This document shows positions 1 to 5,655 of a stretch of 9,309 nucleotides of DNA, one piece after another (the first letter of the stretch is position 1; the number at the start of each line of letters is the position of its first letter). The notes under the pieces were generated by a model. The model was not told the origin of the DNA. It saw only the letters and a program-made list of their open reading frames with translations, and made no database searches. The translations under genes were made by a program, and so were the position numbers. This DNA is from Bacteroidota bacterium (GTDB lineage Bacteria > Bacteroidota > Ignavibacteria > UBA10030 > UBA6906): positions 1 through 9,309 of the forward strand of contig DPLS01000272.1 of assembly GCA_003541875.1 (NCBI GenBank), given 5' to 3'.

Positions 1-382
1 AGGGGGTGGAGAAGACCGGGATACCTTTGTTCGCCGCAGCCTGAAGGAGAAGGTCCTCCAGCTTATTGTTGTTCGTCAGAACAATGCATGGAATTTTGAA
101 TTCGAGAAGAGTCGTGAAGGCAGCCCTGCGCCCCTCTAGGGGAAGCGAGTTTAGGTACTTGATCTCCGTATTGCCGATGATCTGCACCCGATCGAACGTG
201 AACAGTTCCACGTAGCCAGCCAGAGCGAGGCCCGGTCGATGGAGATTCTTCTCCCTAATGTGGTTCTCAAATCCGTTTTCGCCGTTGAGCGATCGCAGTT
301 TGAAGCGATCCTTGGCGGCCTCGAAGAGAAATCCTACCGTGATGAATTTCTTTCGCGTTTCCTTGTTTCGATCGACTTTCAT
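1..382 (-). CDS. hprK: HPr kinase/phosphorylase, N-terminal part (3' end beyond window)
   Basis: HprK phosphorylates a serine of HPr, or of an HPr-like protein, and removes the phosphate again, coupling carbon or energy state to regulation in the cytoplasm. The visible 127 residues match the N-terminal domain: the signature HRPGLALAGY at residues 48-57, then VQIIGNTEIKYL at about 66-77, then a beta/alpha stretch with IPCIVLTN near 98-104. The catalytic kinase domain with its Walker A loop lies beyond the left window edge and cannot be checked. The start is the ATG at 382; the next in-frame Met is absent from the visible part and the domain begins as usual shortly after. There is no strong Shine-Dalgarno sequence. 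The gene lies 27 bases after hpf on the same strand, so it is probably the last visible gene of the ybeY-topA operon. In Proteobacteria hpf and hprK also cluster, together with rpoN and ptsN. Confidence 0.9.
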   Translation of the reverse strand, partial: MKVDRNKETRKKFITVGFLFEAAKDRFKLRSLNGENGFENHIREKNLHRPGLALAGYVELFTFDRVQIIGNTEIKYLNSLPLEGRRAAFTTLLEFKIPCIVLTNNNKLEDLLLQAAANKGIPVFSTP

Positions 383-409
383 TGCACGGATCTTGGATGA
401 TAAGTGAAT

Positions 410-742
410 TCAGATCTTGGCCTTCAGGGCACGCACTTTGCTCTTGTCCTTTGACCGGAGTTTTGTCTTGTACTTCTCCAACTGCATATTCAATTTTTCA
501 ACCGCATAGTCAATGGACTTGCGGAAATCGTCGGACTTCTCTTTTGCCGTCAGAACAGTCCCATGGACGTGCAGGTTGATCTCAGCGATCTTGATATTCT
601 TCTCCGCTCCTTCAAAACTCAGAATCACATCCGCGCTCACGATTCCATCGAAGAACTTGTCGAGCTTGTTCACCTGGTCGGTTGCATGTTCCTTGATCTC
701 CAACCTGGCACGGAAGCGACGAGCGGTAAACTTTATGTGCAT
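410..742 (-). CDS. hpf: Short-form ribosome hibernation promoting factor (HPF/RaiA/YfiA family)
   Basis: HPF binds the 30S subunit in the mRNA/tRNA channel and helps to inactivate ribosomes in stationary phase or starvation. The 110-residue product fits the short form: a first beta strand (HIKFTARRF), helix 1 at about 15-32, strands through SADVILSFEGAEKNIKIAEI and LHVHGTVLTAKEK, then a long second helix at about 72-94, and a basic tail rich in Lys/Arg. It lacks the C-terminal dimerisation domain of long HPF, so 100S formation, if it occurs, would need another factor. The ATG at 742 follows an excellent Shine-Dalgarno sequence. The gene sits 35 bases after xerC and 27 bases before hprK. The recombinase-HPF order is common in Bacteroidota and relatives (known from the group, not proven here). 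Confidence 0.93.
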   Translation of the reverse strand: MHIKFTARRFRARLEIKEHATDQVNKLDKFFDGIVSADVILSFEGAEKNIKIAEINLHVHGTVLTAKEKSDDFRKSIDYAVEKLNMQLEKYKTKLRSKDKSKVRALKAKI

Positions 743-749
743 GATTGCC

Positions 750-756
750 CTCTCCT
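750..756 (-). promoter_or_regulatory. Shine-Dalgarno sequence of hpf
   Basis: Read on the minus strand, AGGAGAG lies 7 bases upstream of the hpf ATG at 742, inside the short xerC-hpf gap. It is the best ribosome-binding site in the window and fixes the hpf start. It suggests that hpf is translated more strongly than its operon neighbours, which mostly have weak sites. Confidence 0.75.
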
Positions 757-777
757 AGATTGCGACAATGCAATACT

Positions 778-1686
778 TCATGAAGCTTTGGGGTGCGCCT
801 GTGAGTAGACCTTCTTCAAACGATCAACGCTAACATGTGTGTACACTTGTGTGGTCGAGAGACTTTCATGACCAAGCAACTCCTTTACAGCACGAAGGTC
901 GGCGCCCCGGTTGAGCAAGTGCGTGGCAAACGTGTGGCGAAGTACGTGAGGACTCTTCTTCTCGATCTCCGAGACTCGCCCGATATATTCGTTCATCAAC
1001 ACATTCACGCCTTTCGGGCTCAGTCGTTTGCCCCGTTGGGTTAGGAAGACCGTCTCAACAATCTCCTTCCCTGCTTGCTTCGGGAACAGGGCAGATCGGC
1101 ACGCCAGGTACTTTTGCAGCGTTTCCTTCGCGGGTCTGCCAAAGGGAACAATCCGATCCTTGCTTCCTTTCCCTGTTACGCGAAGTGTACCTGAGTGAAA
1201 ATCAACATTTATCATCCGAAGGTCAATGAGTTCACTGAGTCTGATTCCGGTACTGTAGAACAGTTCCAGGATCGCTGCATCTCTCTTCCCCAAGGTTGTG
1301 GTTGTGTCAGGTTGGTTCATCAACTCAGTGACACTCTCTTCATCCAGATACTGCGGGAGTCGTTTCTCCAACTTCGGTGCCGCGACATTTGTTGCGGGAT
1401 TGCGATCAACCACCTTTGTGCGATGAAGATACTTGAAGAAGGACTTCAGGCATGCCAACTTTCGCGCGACGCTTCGTTTGGCGAAATCGTGCTCAAGACA
1501 ATCGCCAAGGAAAAGCCGTATGGTAACATGGTCAATCTCGCTTATCGAGTAGGAGTGGTCGGCGTAGTGTCTGAGAAGAAACTCTGAGAACTGGCGCAGA
1601 TCGTCTTCGTAGGCGGCAATAGTATGCGGGGAATAGTTTCTTTGTGTCCGCAGATACTGCAGAAATGTCCGAATCTTGAACTCCAT
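778..1686 (-). CDS. xerC: Tyrosine recombinase XerC
   Basis: This is a site-specific recombinase that, with a partner Xer protein at dif, resolves chromosome dimers before division. It has an N-terminal SAM-like core-binding domain at about residues 4-95 (FLQYLRTQRNYSPHTIAAY) and a C-terminal catalytic domain. All active-site residues are present: Arg149 (STGIRLSEL), Lys173 (GKGSKDR), His247 and Arg250 (HVLRH), His273 (LLGH) and the nucleophile Tyr282 (TTQVYTH). The C-terminal AHPKA resembles the AHPRA ending of XerC more than that of XerD, but the assignment is not certain. I chose the ATG at 1686 (302 residues). A GTG at 1698 would add four residues, but AGGA sits only 2 bases before it, too close for a ribosome-binding site. 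The gene starts 23 bases after the topA stop. A topA-xerC neighbourhood is also known in Firmicutes. Nothing suggests an integrase of a mobile element: there are no att repeats or cargo genes. Confidence 0.92.
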   Translation of the reverse strand: MEFKIRTFLQYLRTQRNYSPHTIAAYEDDLRQFSEFLLRHYADHSYSISEIDHVTIRLFLGDCLEHDFAKRSVARKLACLKSFFKYLHRTKVVDRNPATNVAAPKLEKRLPQYLDEESVTELMNQPDTTTTLGKRDAAILELFYSTGIRLSELIDLRMINVDFHSGTLRVTGKGSKDRIVPFGRPAKETLQKYLACRSALFPKQAGKEIVETVFLTQRGKRLSPKGVNVLMNEYIGRVSEIEKKSPHVLRHTFATHLLNRGADLRAVKELLGHESLSTTQVYTHVSVDRLKKVYSQAHPKAS

Positions 1687-1709
1687 CAGGTTCTGCACGA
1701 TCCTAGTTA

Positions 1710-4073
1710 TTATTCAGAAGCCGCGACGGGAGCTTCCTTCACGACTTCAGCCTTGCACGACGGACATGTAAGAAATTCCCCCCTTGTCGCGCTCCGCTTC
1801 TCAACCATGTATTCATTGCCGCATGTGTCACATTTGCGGGCAACAGGCCTGTCCCACGAGGCGAAGTCACAATCGGGATAGCGAGAACATCCGAAGAAGA
1901 TACGCTTCCGCTTCGTCTTCCTTTCTATCACATACCCATCCTTACACCGTGGACATTGGACGCCGATGCTGATCGGCTTCGTGTTCTTGCACGCTGGGTA
2001 ATTTGAACACCCGAGGAACGAGCCGAATTTTCCGCCTTTGATTATCATGTCGCCGCCACACAAGTCGCACTTCATTCCGGCATGGTGATTCGTTTGAGGC
2101 AGTTCCCCGGGAAGTGGCTTGGTGTTCCGACACGTCGGGTACCCACTGCACGCCATGAAACGCCCGTTTCGACCCCACTTAATGATGATTGGCTTCCCGC
2201 ACAGATCACACACTTCATCCGTCGCTTCCTGCAACGACTTCTTGATTGCGGAACTTCTTTTGTCAACGCCTTCGACATCCTTGATGAAGGGATGGTAGAA
2301 GTCTTCCATCACTTGCTCATACGTCTGTTTACCCGACGCGATGGTGTCAAGCTCCTCCTCCATCCGTGCCGTGAACAAAATATTGAACAAGTGAGGGAAG
2401 TTCTGCACCAGGATTCGATTGACGGTGATTCCCAAATCGGTGGGATAGAGTCGTCTCTCCCTTTGCTCCACGTATTTTCGGGTTTGGATTGTGTCGACGA
2501 TAAGCGCATACGTGCTCGGCCGACCGATACCCTGGGTTTCCAGCTCTTTGACAAGACTGCTCTCGGTAAACCGCGAAGGCGGCTTCGTGAAGTGTTGATT
2601 TGGAATCAGGCTGTTCAGGCCTGCATGCTGCCCCTTGGCAAGATTCGCCGGCAGCTTTGAAACCGGATCCTCATCACCTGAAGGCTCCGACTCCTCAGCA
2701 ATGTCATCATATACTTGCAGGAAGCCGCGGAACTTCGGGATCGAATCTGTTGCGCGGAACAGGTAGTCGCCACCCTGCACGTCAACGGTCAACTGCTCGA
2801 AGACTGCGGCGCTCATTTGTGACGCGACGAAACGATTCCAGATCAACTCGTACAGTGCGTACATTTCTTCATCCAGATACTTCTTCACGAACTTGGGAGT
2901 GTACTTCGTTGACGTGGGCCGAATCGCCTCGTGCGCGTCCTGCGAGCTCTTCCCTTTCTTGAACAGCCGCGGTTCGTGCGGGACGTATTCCTTCCCGTAA
3001 TTTGTGTAGATGTACTCACGCACTTCTTTCACTGCATCATCACTCAAACGCGTCGAGTCGGTACGCATGTAGGTGATGAGGCCAACGCGGCCTTCCTCGC
3101 CAAGATCAACACCCTCATAGAGTTTTTGCGCGAGCATCATCGTGCGCTTGGCATGATACCGTAAGCGCCTTGCGGCCTCTTGTTGGAGGGTACTGGTGAT
3201 AAAAGGCGCCCATGGATTTCGCTTGACCGGCTTTCGTTGAACGTCGGAGACGGCAAACGACTGCTTCTTGATGTCGTTGACATATCCCTCGGCGGTGGTC
3301 GTGCTGCCAATGACTGGATCTTCGCCACCAACTTTGAACAGCTTTGCAAAGAACGGTTCGCTTGTCTGGGTCTGGAACTCTGCTACAATGGACCAGTATT
3401 CATCCGGAACGAAGGAGTTGATTGCTTCCTCTCGCTCGCAGATCAGTCGAAGCGCAACCGACTGCACCCGGCCAGCCGACAATCCGTAGAACACTGTTTT
3501 CCAGATAAACGGGGAAATCTTATAGCCGACCAAACGATCCATCACACGCCGTGCCTGCTGGGAGTTGACGAGATGTTCGTTGATCTTGCCGGGATGTTCC
3601 ATCGCTTCCGTGATACCGCGTGCGGTGATCTCGTGGAACAGGACACGAAAGATATTTGTGTTCTTGTCTTCAACAGCCTTGGCAATATGCCAGCCGATAG
3701 CCTCACCCTCGCGGTCCGGGTCGGTTGCAATGTAAATAGCTCGCGCTTTTCCCGCATGGTCGCGAAGCCGATCGATGACTTCGTGTTTGCCAGAGATGGT
3801 CTCGTACTCGGGAAGGAATCCGTTGTTCACATCAATGCCCATCTTGCTCTTTGGCAAATTCTTGATGTGGCCAACTGATGCCTCGACAACGAAATCATGC
3901 CCAAGGTACTTGTTGATTGTCTTCGCCTTGGCAGGGGATTCGACGATGATTAGGGCCTTGCCATCAACATTGATCGGGGGGGGCTGCCTTTTCTTGCGGG
4001 TCTTGGGCTTGGGGTCAACATCGGTGATCGCAGAACCGTTATCTGGAATTGAGCTTTTCTTCTTTTTTGCCAT
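1710..4073 (-). CDS. topA: DNA topoisomerase I (type IA) with four C-terminal zinc ribbons
   Basis: TopA relaxes negative supercoils by single-strand passage and is essential in most bacteria. The 787-residue protein starts with a Lys/Arg-rich extension (residues 2-35). The Toprim domain follows (LIIVESPAKAK, Glu45; TDPDREGE, Asp118, Asp120 and Glu122 as Mg ligands). The core then includes the catalytic GLITYMRTDSTRLS with Tyr335 and Arg337. The C-terminus has four zinc ribbons with Cys pairs at 622/625-642/648, 669/672-689/695, 707/710-729/735 and 748/751-770/773. All expected catalytic residues are intact. I chose the ATG at 4073, which overlaps the smg stop as TGATG, pointing to translational coupling. 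A TTG one codon upstream is in frame but less likely. xerC follows 23 bases downstream. The smg-topA order also occurs in E. coli (dprA-smg-topA). Confidence 0.97.
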   Translation of the reverse strand: MAKKKKSSIPDNGSAITDVDPKPKTRKKRQPPPINVDGKALIIVESPAKAKTINKYLGHDFVVEASVGHIKNLPKSKMGIDVNNGFLPEYETISGKHEVIDRLRDHAGKARAIYIATDPDREGEAIGWHIAKAVEDKNTNIFRVLFHEITARGITEAMEHPGKINEHLVNSQQARRVMDRLVGYKISPFIWKTVFYGLSAGRVQSVALRLICEREEAINSFVPDEYWSIVAEFQTQTSEPFFAKLFKVGGEDPVIGSTTTAEGYVNDIKKQSFAVSDVQRKPVKRNPWAPFITSTLQQEAARRLRYHAKRTMMLAQKLYEGVDLGEEGRVGLITYMRTDSTRLSDDAVKEVREYIYTNYGKEYVPHEPRLFKKGKSSQDAHEAIRPTSTKYTPKFVKKYLDEEMYALYELIWNRFVASQMSAAVFEQLTVDVQGGDYLFRATDSIPKFRGFLQVYDDIAEESEPSGDEDPVSKLPANLAKGQHAGLNSLIPNQHFTKPPSRFTESSLVKELETQGIGRPSTYALIVDTIQTRKYVEQRERRLYPTDLGITVNRILVQNFPHLFNILFTARMEEELDTIASGKQTYEQVMEDFYHPFIKDVEGVDKRSSAIKKSLQEATDEVCDLCGKPIIIKWGRNGRFMACSGYPTCRNTKPLPGELPQTNHHAGMKCDLCGGDMIIKGGKFGSFLGCSNYPACKNTKPISIGVQCPRCKDGYVIERKTKRKRIFFGCSRYPDCDFASWDRPVARKCDTCGNEYMVEKRSATRGEFLTCPSCKAEVVKEAPVAASE

Positions 4074-4531
4074 CAATGAATCGTATCACGATTATACAAC
4101 ACTGATCGGTTCGCTTCAGGACCGTTGCCAGATTTTGCCATAAGTACCGATGCCACAATCTCCTGCAACTCCGATGGAGCCAATTTCTCAAAGCCACTCA
4201 TAATGACCCGTTCTATCACAAGCTCGAGGTCACGGTCATCCAGAAGCCCGAGCTCCCGCAACTGAATAAGATACCCCTGAGCTTCCGTGGAGAGCATTTG
4301 CTTCTCGACTTCGTGCAATACCCGCCGGGATCCATCCGCCGGAGCCCCCTGATGGGTGATTCCGACTTCATTCAGCTTCATGTTGTCATACAACCAACTG
4401 AATGCCGCACTGATCTCCGACTGAGTGTAGCCTTTGTTCCGAAGGTCACCGACATCAATATCGGCGATGCCGTTCTCGGACTGTATCTCAGACATGATAT
4501 ACATCAGGATTTCAACAATCCGCTCTTTCAT
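4073..4531 (-). CDS. smg: Smg family protein (DUF494)
   Basis: This 152-residue cytoplasmic protein belongs to the Smg/DUF494 family, whose biochemical role is not established. I recognise it from the N-terminal VEILMYIMSEI (compare FDVLMYLFE in E. coli Smg), the central helix with AFSWLYDN, and the C-terminal half with GYLIQLRELGLLDDRDLELVIERV followed by a helix near 118-132; the E. coli protein has the matching EMVIERV block. It looks mostly helical, with no signal peptide or membrane segment. The stop TGA overlaps the topA ATG by one base. It begins 9 bases after the ybeY stop, with no clear Shine-Dalgarno sequence, so coupling to ybeY translation is plausible. The conserved pairing with topA across distant phyla suggests a link to DNA topology or processing, but that is inference. 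Confidence 0.85.
   Translation of the reverse strand: MKERIVEILMYIMSEIQSENGIADIDVGDLRNKGYTQSEISAAFSWLYDNMKLNEVGITHQGAPADGSRRVLHEVEKQMLSTEAQGYLIQLRELGLLDDRDLELVIERVIMSGFEKLAPSELQEIVASVLMAKSGNGPEANRSVLYNRDTIH
4091..4119 (-). promoter_or_regulatory. Weak candidate internal promoter for topA
   Basis: On the minus strand a perfect TATAAT (4091-4096) lies 17 bases downstream of CTGAAG (4114-4119), which matches only three of six positions of the -35 consensus. It falls inside the 3' end of smg, and transcription would start about 11 bases before the topA ATG. It could let topA, xerC, hpf and hprK be expressed apart from the upstream genes. A chance match in coding DNA is quite possible. Confidence 0.2.
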
Positions 4532-4540
4532 ACTTTCAAC

Positions 4541-4960
4541 TCAACCGAACCAATATTGCACATGACGGTCTTCTTCAGTCTTCATCCGCCCTGCTTTCCG
4601 GACTGTTGCATCATCGAATCCCACCAGATGCAACACCCCATGAATGACGAGACGGGCAACTTCGCATCCAAAACTCACGCCGTACTCTTTCGCCTGCGTT
4701 CCAGCACGATCAAGGTTCACATACAACTCACCTTCAAGCACAGATCCCGTGTCGATGGGAAAGCTGAGGACGTCGGTGGCATAATCGTGACCAAGATACT
4801 TTCTATTGATCCGCCTGGAGTATCTCGAATCGATGCACACAATGGAGACCCGAGCACTCTTCACTCCCGCCGAACGAAGCACACGCTTCACATATTTCGC
4901 AATGTCACCCGCTTTGACTCTTCGGATACGATGGGAATTAAGCACCATCACGGAGAGCAT
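4541..4960 (-). CDS. ybeY: Endoribonuclease YbeY (16S rRNA maturation / ribosome quality control)
   Basis: YbeY is a single-strand-specific metal-dependent RNase involved in 16S rRNA 3'-end maturation and ribosome quality control in the cytoplasm. The 139-residue product has the family blocks: INRKYLGHDYATDVLSFP at 51-68, GELYVNLD at 77-84, and the metal-site block HGVLHLVGFDD at 107-117. His107 and His111 are conserved. The third ligand, His in E. coli (GYDH), is Asp117 here (GFDD). This substitution also occurs in YbeY of Bacteroidota-type bacteria (GYKD) and is not a sign of inactivation. The C-terminal MKTEEDR (126-132) matches the usual end. The ATG at 4960 overlaps the stop of the preceding unknown gene as TGATG, and smg starts 9 bases downstream. 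An ATG four codons further in is a less likely start. Confidence 0.93.
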   Translation of the reverse strand: MLSVMVLNSHRIRRVKAGDIAKYVKRVLRSAGVKSARVSIVCIDSRYSRRINRKYLGHDYATDVLSFPIDTGSVLEGELYVNLDRAGTQAKEYGVSFGCEVARLVIHGVLHLVGFDDATVRKAGRMKTEEDRHVQYWFG

Positions 4961-5448
4961 CAGCGAACACGCACCTTCTTCGTGCCACGATTCTTTTTCG
5001 CAACCGCAGGTTTCGGCTCACCGAGAATCGTGTCGGTCAGCGAGAGCGCAATTCCCGAGAGCATGACTTCGGGGCCAAGGTGTGTGAAGTCTCCAGAAAG
5101 CAACGACCGATCCACATTTGCATAGAGCGAGCACCCTCCTTGCTTCTCCACAATGAGACCGGAAAGCCTTCCTTCATGTTCACCAATGAACGTCACTTCT
5201 CCCAACATTTCGCTGACCACATAGCCGGAACAAAAATGAAGTTGCAGATGTGCTGTCTCAGTATAGACCGAGACGAGATTGCCGCGCCGATCGCCGATGC
5301 GAATGTTTGGATACAGCTCCAGTGCAAGTCTGTATTTGCCATCCTTCCCACCCATCTCGAACCGTTGCATCGCGCCGCTCACCCGCGGTGTCACTCCTAA
5401 GAGTTTTCCAATCTTCCTGGTATCAGATGGTTTGAACACAAATGACAT
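4960..5448 (-). CDS. Unrecognised protein, first gene of the ybeY-topA operon
   Basis: I do not recognise this 162-residue product. There is no signal peptide and no hydrophobic segment long enough to cross a membrane, so it should be cytoplasmic. The middle (about 38-112) alternates hydrophobic and polar residues and contains many Gly, suggesting a beta-rich fold (RLALELYPNIRIGDRRGN, VTFIGEHEGRLSGLIVEK). Two Cys (73 and 106) do not form a recognisable metal motif. The segment 121-143 is hydrophobic and probably helical. The last 15 residues are strongly basic (KKNRGTKKVRVR), which could contact RNA, DNA or the ribosome. The ATG at 5448 is preceded by GAGGG with short spacing. Its TGA overlaps the ybeY ATG, so the two proteins are probably made in a coupled fashion. 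A role near RNA or ribosome maturation is only an inference from that context. Confidence 0.75.
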   Translation of the reverse strand: MSFVFKPSDTRKIGKLLGVTPRVSGAMQRFEMGGKDGKYRLALELYPNIRIGDRRGNLVSVYTETAHLQLHFCSGYVVSEMLGEVTFIGEHEGRLSGLIVEKQGGCSLYANVDRSLLSGDFTHLGPEVMLSGIALSLTDTILGEPKPAVAKKNRGTKKVRVR

Positions 5449-5463
5449 ACACCCTCGAGGTAG

Positions 5464-5547
5464 TCAATCAATCGAAACGAAGGAAGACAGCAAGACCCCA
5501 GAGGGTTGCACAAGTACGCCATCAACTCGACCCGGGGTTACATACAT
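5464..5547 (-). CDS. Possible 27-residue upstream ORF in the leader
   Basis: On the minus strand an ATG at 5547 opens a 27-codon frame ending in TGA 15 bases before the ATG of the unknown 162-residue gene. AGAGG (5556-5560) lies 8 bases upstream of this ATG, a plausible ribosome-binding site, and the frame sits downstream of the strong promoter at 5593-5621. The peptide would be mainly hydrophobic, ending SSFVSID, with no run of a single amino acid typical of attenuation leaders. The frame is also the same as that of the downstream gene and of the upstream hydrolase gene, so it could be a chance open stretch or a relic. Translation is unproven. Confidence 0.2.
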   Translation of the reverse strand: MYVTPGRVDGVLVQPSGVLLSSFVSID

Positions 5548-5583
5548 CAATGGTACCTCTGTCTGTGCGGTTTCATGTAGTGC

Positions 5584-5604
5584 GCTGGCGAGAATATAGC
5601 CAGC
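5584..5604 (-). promoter_or_regulatory. Inverted repeat bracketing the -10 box (candidate operator)
   Basis: GCTGGC-N9-GCCAGC is a perfect 6-bp inverted repeat. The 9-base centre contains the whole TATATT -10 hexamer of the promoter at 5593-5621. A dimeric repressor bound here would block RNA polymerase, so an operator is the natural reading. No T-run follows, so it is not an intrinsic terminator. The repeat is short enough to arise by chance. Confidence 0.35.
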
Positions 5605-5621
5605 CTGTCGATGATTGTCAA
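5593..5621 (-). promoter_or_regulatory. Near-consensus sigma70-type promoter of the ybeY-topA operon
   Basis: On the minus strand a perfect -35 TTGACA (5616-5621) is followed by exactly 17 bases and TATATT (5593-5598), five of six matches to the -10 consensus. It lies in the 207-base gap between the MBL-fold gene and the unknown 162-residue gene, oriented towards the latter. Transcription would start near 5586, giving a leader of about 138 bases before the ATG at 5448. It is the best promoter match I noticed on this strand and marks a likely operon start. The gap otherwise holds only the leader features described here; no terminator for the upstream operon is visible. Confidence 0.65.
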
Positions 5622-5655
5622 GCGGCAGGCAAAATCCCCTTCTCGTCGCCTGGTG

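Noticed and set aside
743..777. Small inverted repeat ATTGC-N6-GCAAT between xerC and hpf
   Set aside because: The 5-bp AT-rich stem is too weak to call a regulatory hairpin, and the gap is otherwise explained by the hpf ribosome-binding site.
778..1686. Tyrosine recombinase as evidence for an integrated mobile element
   Set aside because: All features fit housekeeping XerC in a core operon; there are no attachment-site repeats, tRNA gene or cargo genes nearby.
2082..2660. A 192-codon plus-strand open frame opposite the topA C-terminal half
   Set aside because: It is antisense to topA sequence with intact zinc ribbons and has no family resemblance.
3180..3878. A 232-codon plus-strand open frame opposite topA
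   Set aside because: It lies wholly antisense to the conserved Toprim and core region of topA; codon constraints of topA explain the lack of stops.
4298..5125. A 275-codon open frame on the plus strand opposite smg, ybeY and the unknown gene
   Set aside because: It runs antisense across three genes, two of them well recognised, and its translation has no recognisable domain and a composition typical of a shadow frame.
5622..5655. Intrinsic terminator after the MBL hydrolase gene
   Set aside because: Only a weak AGGC/GCCT pairing with a long loop and no T-run following it; not credible as a terminator.
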